Shown here: positions 54,939 to 64,000 of the stretch, one piece after another
Position numbering within the stretch: the stretch's first letter is position 1
Layout: every line of letters starts with the position of its first letter
DNA from: Panagrolaimus kolymaensis
Lineage: Eukaryota > Nematoda > Chromadorea > Rhabditida > Panagrolaimidae
NCBI GenBank assembly: GCA_028622995.1
Contig: JAJQJQ010000006.1
Coordinates: 2,232,001 to 2,296,000 of the forward strand
Direction: 5' to 3'
Length of the DNA stretch: 64,000 bases
The notes under the pieces: generated by a model
What the model was told of the DNA's origin: nothing
The model's database searches: none
Seen by the model: only the letters and a program-made list of their open reading frames with translations
Translations under genes and position numbers: made by a program

Positions 54939-56563
54939 TTAACGAATGCCTCGAATGTGTTTAACAAAAATAAAAAACACAACAATCATGAGTATTATTG
55001 CACACACGGTTGCAATGGCTTGAACAATTCGTCGATTTTGATATTGTTCAGCGGTTAAATGTTCAATGTAGCCGCTGGCATTCACTGAAAAATAAATTTT
55101 AAAGCATCAAAAACTGTCTTTGTTTTTTTTCCCATTAAAGTTAAATATAATTATTTAGTTTTTTTAATAACAGAAAAATGATTTTCTTTAAACCATGGAA
55201 ATAGCAACAAAAAAAAACTGAGCACGAAAATGTTCTCATTCATGACATAGTCCTATTGAAAACAAAACCTGAAAAATTTTTTCCACAAAATCACTTTTTT
55301 TAAAGATTAAAACTGCGGAGCATCATCTTATGTCGTGGTCAAAAACCACGAAATTTTTTTTATTTTGGATTTTGAAAAATAAAACTGTATCTTTGCCTTT
55401 TACATATTTTGATTATAAATCGGCCAAAGAAAATAAGATTTGTTTAGTCATAAAATCTATGGATCCTGTTAGTTTATTGGACATTAGAATCTTTTTATTT
55501 TTGATAGCTAGCATTAAAAATAAACTGTTCATACTTGTCGAGAAAAAAAACTGGGTCTTTCATTGTCCTGGCATTTTAACTTTTTCTAGTGATTTTAAAG
55601 TTTAAAAAAATATTTATCAAGGGATTGATTATGTTTAAACTGCAGCAGTGGTCGAATTGTTTCGAAAGATAAAAGTTTAAATAATATAAATTTAACAGAG
55701 TATGGGCATCTCTGCATAGGAAATTCTAAGATAATATTAAGGGAATTTTTTAAATATTAAACTGAAAATCAGAATATTTATTTTATTAAAAATTAGAAAA
55801 TTATTCTTTATTTTTGATCTTAAAAAACTGTGTCTTCATGCGGATCGCAGAAGAAAAAAAACTGAGTTTTCTTATGCGTTATTTATTTTAGTGATTTTTA
55901 AATTTAAAAAAAAGAAAAAAAAGTAATCAAACGATTAATTAATTAAATTTAAACTGCGCGATTTTTTCGACAGCTAAAATTTTAAATAACAAAATTAAAC
56001 TGCAGAGTATTTTTTTTGGAAATTTAAAAAATATTATCAAAGAAAAATTTTTAAACCTTTGCAATAAAAAAAACTGAAACTACAAAGCAACATGGCTAAA
56101 TAAAAATTAAAAACTTACCATAATATCGTCCCCCTAAAGGTGTGGTACGCCCATTGCCACCTGCACGTATGCCTTGACAAAAAGGTGGTTCACCACCACC
56201 TTGCATTACACCAAGGGGTCCGCCACCAACAATTCCATTCATATGAGTATAATATCCAACATTATAATTATGATATGGTGGAGCTTGAGAAGGTGGAGGA
56301 TATGGATAAGGCGGAAGCATGGGTGGACCTTCAACTCCTCCTGGTGGAACTGATGGAGGTAGAATCATTGGATTTGGCATTGATGGCTGATGTGGATGAG
56401 GATTAGAAGGTGGGCCACCTTTATGTTGATCATTGTTGCTGCCATCTGTTGTATTTGTGTTGTTGCTACTGACATGATCGTAATTAAGATTTTGAAGGTT
56501 TGGATATGCGGGTAATGGTGGAGCTTCACAATTATCATATGATGGAGGAGGTGAAAGGGGCAT
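54939..56563 (-). CDS. PPxY-type membrane protein (GRYYG subfamily), long intron
   Basis: Exon 1 (56563 to about 56118) encodes MPLSPPPSYDNCEAPPLPAY (PPxY), HKGGPPSNPHPHQ, Pro-rich PYPYPPPSQAPPYHNYNVGY, and TTPLGGRYYG. A phase-1 intron of about 1 kb follows (about 55086-56117), filled with AAACTG motifs. Exon 2 (about 55085-54939) encodes NASGYIEHLTAEQYQNRRIV, then the helix AIATVCAIILMIVVFFIFV and KHIRGIR. Same architecture as the genes at 30.3 and 37.3 kb: GRYxG before the intron, an EH/EYxxxEQY-like box after it. X-box 58090-58103 is 1.5 kb upstream. Confidence 0.78.
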
Positions 56564-56689
56564 TTTTTAAACTTGACGAGAGCAATCTCTATTACCTGAA
56601 ATAAAGTATTTAGGAAGTTTAGTAAGAAAAACTGTTGCAGGTATTCAAGGATAGAAATAGAAAGATACTTTTTTTTGTTAAGTTTCAAG

Positions 56690-57620
56690 GAGGATTAAAC
56701 TGTGGTTAGCATGAGGATTTTTTTTAAATCTTTTATACTCATGTATTTTGAATTTTTTTATTTAAAAAACTGACATAAAGAAAAACATTATATGATACTG
56801 AAAAATTAAATAAATAAAAAAATTCCACAAAATTGTAGCATCTTTGATGCGGGATCAAAATTAAATACGACATTTTTGAAAGAAAGAAATAAAAACTGTC
56901 ATAGGGCGTAGTAGAAAGGATTTTTAAATTTTTTTTAAGAAACTGCACGCAGGTAAGTTTGTAAGCTTAAAAAAATATAATAAAACTGTTGTAAGTGGAG
57001 AAAAGGAAAAATACTATTTTTTTAAAACCATGGTTGAATAAACTGAGCCATTGAGTTATCCATTTTACTTTTACTCATACATTTAAACTTTTTTAATGTA
57101 AAAAACTACAAATTATAATATTAAAAATAACTGAAAACAGAGTGAAAAAACAAGCAAACAAAAAATTGAAGCTTCAATGCCAGATCTTTGTTGCGGGATC
57201 AAAATTAAACATCAAATTTTTAGGAGAAAGAAAAACTGCAGCTGATCATAGTTGTTAGGATTTATTTTTTGTAATTTTATAAAACTGTAAACAAGTTAAA
57301 AGGCTGAAAAAATAAAGTAAAACTACAAGGCGAACTTTAAGGCAGAAACGAAAAGGAACAAAATTTTTTAAGTATTAAATTTCAAGGGGAATAAACTGAT
57401 AAACTTTTTGACTTTTTTTACTCATGTTTTAAGAATTTTTTAAATATGAAAAACTGTTAATTATATTGAATAACATAATTAATAAAAGTGAAAAACTGCA
57501 AAGCAAATAAATGAATAAAAAAAAGCAAGCGACTTTGTTCTAACCTTTTTGTGGTGCGATCAAAATTAAAAAAGTTTGAAAGAAAAAAACTGCAATTGAA
57601 GTTAGTTAGAGGGATTTATT
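56690..57620. repeat. Diverged tandem repeat, period about 345 bp, three units
   Basis: The word GCGGGATCAAAATTAAA starts at 56849 and 57193, and as GCGATCAAAATTAAA at 57556. The word ACTCAT...TTTTTTAA...AAAAACT starts at about 56738, 57075 and 57421. The three units are strongly diverged elsewhere. Motif copies correspond between units: 56702/57045/57398, 56898/57238/57592 and 56945/57287. Two positions have decayed to AAACTA (57108 and about 57326). Confidence 0.7.
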
Positions 57621-58089
57621 TTTACCATTAACTTTCGAAAAATGTTTTTAATAAACTTTCGTTTTAATTCCACTTTTTTTTATTATTATCAATCGAGTCA
57701 TTTTATTAATAATATAAAAACTGCGCGCCATATTTTTTAAATGTCATTAAACTGTAGAAATTTTTTTTAAAATTTAAGTTCCGCGTATGAAACAAAACAC
57801 ACAGACAAGATTATTATTCTCACTAAAAAAAACGTGGCTGCCCTCGTGGGAAAAAAAAAATTAGAAATGAAAATAAAAAAAATAAAGTTAGGTCAAGGAT
57901 TGATTTTTTAAAGCCATAGTTTTTTGTCAGTTTTTTTAAATAAAGTACGCCTTAAAAAAATAAAAAATAAAACTGATATATTAATTGGATATTATTGTAT
58001 GGCTGCTGCCCTCTTTTTTTTCCTACCTTCACTTTGCCTTCAAAAAATATGTGGCTTAACCCTCTCTTTTTTTTTATTGGTGGCGTTAA

Positions 58090-58103
58090 ATTCCCATGGT
58101 AAC
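58090..58103. promoter_or_regulatory. RFX X-box ATTCCCATGGTAAC
   Basis: Identical 14 bp to the X-box at 31138-31151 and a perfect match to RYYNYYATRRNRAC. It lies 1.5 kb upstream of the start of the 54.9 kb gene; an unannotated 5' exon could bring it closer to the transcript start. Confidence 0.45.
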
Positions 58104-59950
58104 AACAAAAGGTTGGGCTGCTGCCTTTCACCTTTCTTGTTTTTTAAAGAAAAAATAATTAATAGGTTGGAAAAAAGGTTACAAATAAAAAAAATACTTT
58201 CGTGTGGTGAAATCAAAAAAGAAAGAAAAAACTTACGTATTTTCAAAATTTCCAAACGTATATTCATTTTTTTATTGGTGGAGGAGGTGGACTTGTAAAT
58301 AAGTAATAATTTTAATAATAAACTGCGATTGAAGTAATAAACATTAAAATAATAACAATAAATTAATTAACTGCCTTCAATATACCAGTCATGAAAAAAA
58401 AGCACTCGATGTGTGACACTTTTTTTACAACCTTTACTTCATAATTATTAATTCCAATTTTTTAAATTATCTTTTTTAATTATCTCTCTTGGTCTTTCAT
58501 GCTTTTTATGGGGAAACCAACAAAATAATAATAATAATAATAACCACTAAACATTTTTATCTTCTTTTTTTTGTGCGACTACCCACACACAAATGTTTTT
58601 TTTTTTATCTTATACTCTAGTTTTTCTTTTACGGATGCTTCTTCTCTACAAATAAGTAAATTTTCTCGCGAGAAACTAAGTTAAGTTTGAGTCACGCCTA
58701 TGCCAAGTAACAAGAACATCAGAAACTAAATAAGAAGAAAAAGAAGCAAAAAGTAAAGCCCTGTCTTTATGCATTTTAGTCTTTTTCTTTTTTCTTTTTT
58801 TTTAACTGCGATAAAAAGTGTTTAGTGTCAATAATTTGAAACTTTTAAAGATGCATCACAGCATCGATGCATCGTCTTTTAGAGCCTCTATTTTTTTTTT
58901 ACTTTTAACCGGCATTTTTTTTTTGCTTAAAAAAAGGAGGAAAAAATAAAGAAAAGTAAGAGGGTGGAAGAAATGTTGAAAGCAAAGTGTGAAAAAATTA
59001 ACTAACTTTTTTTAATTGACTTTGTTGGAAAGAAACAAAAAAAAGTAAATAAGTCAAAACAGAAAAAAGGGAAAACGGAATTTATTTAGAATAAATATTT
59101 GGGTAAGGGGCTTAATAACTGAATTACAGGCTTTAAAAACTGACATCGAATATCCTGTTTCATCTAAATTTCTATCACGAAAAAAAATTGATTGGTAAAA
59201 TTAAGATATAATTAAAAAAGTTATTATAAAACTGTAGGAGACATGGAAAAATGGCTACAGCAAGATTCAAACTCTGATCGTAGCATTTAAATTATAAAAA
59301 AATCTTTAAAAATAAAACTGGTATCCCAAAAATATTAAAAAATTAATTTTAATTATTTTTATATAAAACTTACAGAACTGAAATTTTTTTAAATAAAGGA
59401 TACTTTGTTTAAATTTTATAAACAAGCGAGTGACGGTAATTAACTGTATGAAAATTGATAAAAATTTTAAGCCTCAAAAAAATATCAAAGAAATTTCTCA
59501 AAGCTTTTTTAAAAACTGTAGCGAAGATATGTCAAAAGTGTTTTATTTCTAATTTCACTTTTTTTATTATTAAAACTGAGTTAGGAATATCGAATTCAAG
59601 AGTGCAGTTGCAAAAAAAAAAACTGTTCCACTTTTTCCAGATAATTTTTAAGGTGCATTAAAATGTCCTTATTTATATTAAAATAAATATTATAATTAAA
59701 ACAGATTTGAGTTTTGCACTTTTTAACTTAAATAAATTTAAAATTTAAACTGAGTAAAAGATTTTTTCAATGGCAAACGTCACACTTTAATTAAGTTCCG
59801 AAAAATCATTCAGAAATATGACGTCTGACATCGGTTTCAGCCACCCATTTTTTAGAAATGTTATAAAACCAAAGAGTCCAAATTTTTAAAAAAAGTAATG
59901 CATATTTCATTTTCTTAATTACAAATAGGGGGGACACGACAGAACAACGA

Positions 59951-60916
59951 CTATTTTATAATATAATAATAAATTATAAAAGGCACAGCGAAAAGAAACA
60001 TAAACATAAAAGGAATACCAATTCGACATTTGGGCGTACAAATTTGTTTATGATTTGAATTATTTACAAATTCTACCATTCCATTGGCAGATGCTGAAAG
60101 AAATTTTTTTGGGAATAAAAAAACTGTATGCTCTTCTGTTGGTGCGCAAGTTTTTGTTTTCAAATCAAAAATATTTAAATTCGTTAACAAAAAAATAAAA
60201 AACTGTTATTGCAATTGATTTAACTTGGTTTAAAAACTGAAACTTTAAAATTTCTAAGGAAAGAAATTCATTATTAATTTCTTAAAAACTGAAATGCCTA
60301 ATTTTTTCAAATTTATTCAAAAATATTAAACTGAACGAAGATAAGAAATTTTGAATTTAAAAAACTGCTTTGGTGATTAAGGGTAAATTTTATGACACGG
60401 AAAATTTTTTTTAATTAACTTAATTTATTACGCTCATATTGTTGCAAAAAAAAAACTGTGCAAAAAGTCTTGTAATGTTTATTTTTAAACTGCCTTCTTT
60501 TTTTAATAATTTTAGAAGAAAAAAACTGGGCACTAAAAAATTTGTTTTATTTTCCCATCCAAAAACCATTTATAAAATTTTTTTTACTTACCATAATAAG
60601 CCCCATTAGAATTTCCACGACTTGGGCTAAATATATTCATTCTTGTTCCCACTGTTGCATTATATGAAGGTGGGGGAGTGGGTAATCGAACGACTCTAGT
60701 TGGACTTTGTTGATATTGAACTCCAGAATAATTATATTGTAGTGCAACTTGGCTTTGTTGAAATAAATTTATAGTTTGATGAGATGATGAACTTGGTTGT
60801 TGACTATTATTATTCTCATTATCATCTCCAATAAATCCAGGTAAACCGGGTTCTAGATTATTGGAATTTCTGTGAGACTGATGGGAAGGAGAGGGAGGAG
60901 GAGGCAATGTAATCAT
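59951..60916 (-). CDS. PPxY-type small membrane protein, intron with motif array
   Basis: Exon 1 (60916 to about 60598) encodes MITLPPPPSPSHQSHRNSNN, LEPGLPGFIGDDNENNN, Ser/Gln-rich sequence, VVRLPTPPPSYNATVG (PPxY) and SRGNSNGAYYG. A phase-1 intron of about 500 bp follows, carrying about ten AAACTG motifs. Exon 2 (about 60092-59951) encodes SANGMVEFVNNSNHKQIC, TPKCRIG, then the helix IPFMFMFLFAVPFIIYYYII and K. The GAYYG junction and VEFxN box parallel GRYxG and VEYMS in the paralogues. Confidence 0.75.
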
Positions 60917-61656
60917 TGAAAAAAATAATTATAATATATTTCGTGGAAATAAATGATGGCATCAATATCATTTTTTAAATTTTAAATTTTAAAAACTGGC
61001 AAGAACTTCAATTTCAGTAAACATTCATTAATAATCAAAATAATAATAATAGCATACGATAAAATAAAAATCGTATGCTTTTTGAAAAATAAAATTCTTA
61101 TTATTATTATTATCAAATAGTAAGTAACCTTCAACAGTCACTAACTCATTTATTAAATAAAGTGTTGAATGCGCTTTAGCCACAATAACAAGTATTTAAC
61201 TCCTCAAAAAAAAACTAAATATTTTTTTTCTCCACAAAAACAACCTTTAATTTTTAATAAGCCCTCAAAGGAATATTGGTTGGACTCCCAAAGGAAAAAA
61301 AAGAACCATGATATCAAAAAAAAATGAAAAAAGTTGTGTTAAGTATAACCTTTTATTATTTCTTTCTTCATTTCTTTACATACTGCTTACTTACTTATTA
61401 CCAACCAAACACCCTTCCTTCCATTTTTTTTTTTTGCTCTAAATGCGTGTGCCTTTCAAAACATACACACACACACTTTTTTCTTTGCTTATGAAAACTG
61501 AGATTTCAATTTTTTAGATTTTGGAGTGAAGTAAAAAAAAAAGCTTAGTTAGTTAAAATAAAATAAAATAAAATAAAAGTGTGAGAAAACATACATATAA
61601 AAGCATAAAAAAGCTTCAAAAGCCTTGAAGCCAAAAAAGAAGAAAAAAAACTCAAC
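60917..61656. other. Divergent intergenic region
   Basis: Promoter region shared by the minus-strand 59.9 kb gene and the plus-strand 61.7 kb gene. A short hairpin (GCATACGAT...ATCGTATGC, about 61053-61079) and ATT/AAT microsatellites flank it. A GTGTGT/CACACA tract is near 61474. The array is sparse here (60998, 61500). Confidence 0.5.
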
Positions 61657-62027
61657 ATGGGTGAACCACCTTTTCAAAAAAAAAACTATTCAAATCCAGA
61701 AGAAAAAAAGCATGAACGTGGCAGCGGCGAAGCAGCTGAAACGCATTCTGTTAACAACAGTTAGTTAGTTTTATTTTATTTTTTTGGTTGGGATTGGTTT
61801 TACTTCATTTCCATCTTTTCTGTGTTTTTTTTTGTTTCTGTTTTTTAGGTTTCATTGGTATTTGCAAAAATATAAAAATGCCAATGGAAAATGAAAACGA
61901 AGAAAAAGACGTGTGTCAAGAAAACTCAATTAATGCTCGATGCTCCCCGTTGCTGCCAAATGCTACCGTTATTTTTGTGCAAATATTTTCTTCGCTCGCC
62001 TTTTTTTATATTAGTTTAGTTAAATAA
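61657..62027 (+). CDS. Small C-terminally anchored membrane protein
   Basis: Exon 1 (61657-61759) encodes MGEPPFQKKNYSNPEEKKHE, RGSGEAAETHSVNN. An intron of about 90 bp (GTTAGT...TTTTTTAG, phase 1) joins exon 2 (about 61849-62027): FIGICKNIKMPMENENEEKD, VCQENSINARCSPLLP, NATVIFVQIFSSLAFFYISLVK and a stop. About 95 residues with a basic/acidic N-terminus and one C-terminal hydrophobic segment. It is the only plus-strand gene in the right-hand array domain. It shares the two-exon, phase-1, C-terminal-helix plan of the minus-strand family but no clear sequence motif. The frame is consistent across both exons, which supports it. Confidence 0.55.
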
Positions 62028-64000
62028 GTGTGACAAAAATTAACACAGATGCATGAATGCAAAAAAAAAAGAAGAAAAGAAGCATCATTATTTTTTTTTT
62101 CTCGATAATAGCTGCACGCTTCTTTTTTTTTTATAATGAAGTTAAATGAAACACAAACAAGACTAAAAAAATGTTGATGAGAGATGACAAGAAGAAAAAA
62201 AATAAAGAAACAACGGATGGAATGCTTAATGAAGGGAGGGAAAAAATAACGAATAAAAAATAAAGAGAATTGGACTAAAGAATATTAATGATCCAATTAA
62301 ACATGGAACAATAAATGCTTGTTGTGAAACTGGCAGTGAAAGAAAATAAAAAACTGTTCAAAAAAATAATTCGAGTCCAAAACAATGCAAGAGTAATTTA
62401 AAACTGGCGGTTAATAAGAGCAATTTCTTAAATTTAATAAAATTTCATATTTAAAAAACCAAATAAAAAATAAACTGGAGAGCCAGCACCATTGTCGGTG
62501 GCTAATAATGTCAATTAAGCTCATCGGTTTCAAAAAATCTTCAAAAATGATATACTCAGAATTTCAGGAAAGAGTAAAAAACTGAAAATACAAATATATG
62601 TTGGAAACCGTCATATTTTGCGTACTTTTATTTACCATAAAACTATTTAAAAAATTTTAAACTGTCATTTAAAAAATTTCGTGGTGATAAAAAAACAAAA
62701 AATCTTTACCACAAGAGATTCTGCTCTTCGAGATTTTATATAAATATAACTGTAAATCCAGTTTATACTTGGATAAAAATTGTGATTTAAAACTGAAGCT
62801 TAGTAATAAGGGAGGGGTTTAAATTTGAAAAAGAATTTAGATTTTGGAAAGAAAAAACTGGTCAGAAGAACTACTGGTAATATTAAGTAAAGTAAAATAC
62901 CGTTCTCCATATTAAAATGTAAAAGTTAAAAATGCTTTTATTGAAATATATATTATTTTTGGAATGAATATAAAACTGAATTTAAATTCTTCCATCGGAA
63001 AATGATACTCCTTGCGAAAAATTAAAAAAAAGAAGATTTTTAAAACTGTTTAAAAGTCGAATTTACGGAAATATTTTAAAACATATAAACAACGCAATAA
63101 AGTTAAAAAATAAAACTGCTACAAGAAAAGTTCTTTTTATTTTGCCTTTTGAATATTATAAAAACTGCATATTGATAAAACTATTTTATCGAAATTTTTT
63201 AAATATCAAGTTTTGTTTTAATTCCCTAATAATATTCATTATTTTAATCAATGCTTTAAACGAAAAAGTTTTTAACTGAATATCCAAAAATTAATATTAA
63301 TACTGTTGAACACAAAACTTGCGTGTGAAACATTGCGACTATCAGCTGCTTCTACGATAGTTTAAATGAAATTCAAAATTTTAAAGCTTAAAAACTGTTG
63401 AGAATAATGTTGTCCAAAGTTTATGGAATTTTTAACTGACAAGCGAGAAAATATGCTGTATCATAATCAAAATCACTGAGGATCCATAATATTATTTAAA
63501 CTGATAATCATTGTTCAATAGTATTAAATTCTAAAATTCATCTTTAAAAAAACTGTTAAAAGAATTTATTAATGGCAATCTTAAAGAGAATTTTTGTTGG
63601 ATAGTAAACTCGATAAAGTATCAATCATTGCAAATTGCAATATAACGATCATTTAAAAACTGGATAACAATTCCGAAAAAAGTAAAATTTTAAGAACCAC
63701 AATTTCGGAAATAAAAAAAACTGGAAAAAAGGTTGAAGATTCTGAAAACTGACATTTCAGGCGCTATAATAATAATTTCCTTTTTTTTATTTTACAATAA
63801 AACATGCCTCTTCAAAATTTAATATGTCTCAAGTTTATTGTTAAAAGCAAAATATAAAAAAAGTCATTAAAAACGCAATTCAAAAAACTCCCCGAAACAA
63901 TAAGAATAATAATAATAACAGCATTCGACTCAACGAAGCTATTTAATATATTCCAACAATAATAATATAAATGGAGAAAAGAAAAAACTCAATTCTCTTT
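62028..64000. other. Gene desert with reversed CAGTT array
   Basis: No gene is supported. About 20 AAACTG motifs occur from 62356 to 63750. The window ends in AT-rich sequence with ATAATA microsatellites. Confidence 0.55.

Larger units (their letters stand above)
56564..59950. other. Gene desert with reversed CAGTT array
   Basis: No gene is supported. Contains most of the reversed array, a diverged 345-bp tandem repeat (56690-57620), one X-box (58090-58103) and CT/TTTT-rich low complexity at 58500-58900. An ORF at 57924-58298 has no splice or family support. Confidence 0.5.
55116..63750 (-). repeat. CAGTT array, right domain, reversed polarity
   Basis: About 75 copies by eye of AAACTG/AACTG on the plus strand, that is, CAGTT on the minus strand. 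Examples: 55220, 55315, 55387, 55527, 55642, 55764, 55830, 55956, 56002, 56076, 56634, 56702, 56772, 56898, 57238, 57287, 57592, 59234, 59320, 59518, 59578, 59624, 60205, 60290, 60333, 60367, 62407, 62664, 62860, 63049, 63119, 63168, 63398, 63556, 63662, 63724 (positions of the G). Most copies follow TTTAAA or TAAAA and are followed by about 20-25 nt of mixed composition before the next AT-rich stretch. Plus-strand CAGTT is nearly absent (about four cases). The introns of the genes at 54.9 and 59.9 kb carry it. Confidence 0.82.

Noticed and set aside
57924..58298. Plus-strand hydrophobic ORF
   Set aside because: T-rich sequence readily opens such frames; no splice sites, start context or family features.
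1..64000. tRNA, rRNA or spliced-leader RNA genes
   Set aside because: No cloverleaf with A/B boxes, rRNA core or SL-type sequence was found by eye; a covariance-model scan would be decisive.

Overview
The window is AT-rich nuclear DNA of a nematode. The evidence is two cuticle collagens with nematode-type N-termini, a C6-domain secreted protein, phosphatases of nematode type, introns of about 45-60 bp bounded by GT and TTTTAG, and F-box-like leftovers at 1.7 kb and 10.8 kb. The F-box-like fragments and base composition fit clade IV, perhaps Panagrolaimidae, but that is an inference from remembered family style, not a database match.

Layout. 0-6.4 kb: a gene with a ribosomal P-stalk-like tail, an F-box/LRR-like gene, a histidine phosphatase of UBASH3/Sts type and a small membrane protein. 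7-16 kb: TAF4 (long introns) and a CLP-1-like calpain, separated by 3 kb of non-coding DNA holding a hAT-type MITE and a decayed F-box-like ORF. 16-24 kb: proteasome subunit Rpn6, a tyrosine phosphatase and two collagens. 25-61 kb: a dispersed minus-strand family of at least eleven small single-pass membrane proteins with Pro/Tyr-rich N-termini, often carrying PPxY, interleaved with housekeeping genes: a type I receptor-like protein, the C6 protein, a lysine-rich membrane protein, a PIAS SUMO ligase, a four-helix membrane protein and Sec24. A small plus-strand membrane-protein gene lies at 61.7 kb.

The most unusual signal is not a gene. Non-coding DNA from 6.8 to 13.3 kb and 21.8 to 31.4 kb carries a short motif, CAGTT followed by T/A runs, on the plus strand. 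It usually recurs every 45-110 bp (about 115 copies by eye). From 55.1 to 63.8 kb the same motif recurs about 75 times on the opposite strand (AAACTG on the plus strand). The 23 kb between the two domains lacks the array even in its gene deserts. The motif ignores gene orientation, avoids exons, sits inside long TAF4 introns, persists in diverged 345-bp tandem repeats, and occurs three times inside a decayed F-box-like ORF. I know of no described element that matches; small-RNA loci, a PATC-like chromatin element and micro-insertions are the hypotheses worth testing.

Regulatory hints: perfect RFX X-boxes lie 0.16-0.2 kb upstream of two PPxY family members, and TGATAAG-type GATA sites lie 0.1-0.2 kb upstream of others, suggesting ciliated-neuron and intestinal expression for different subfamilies.
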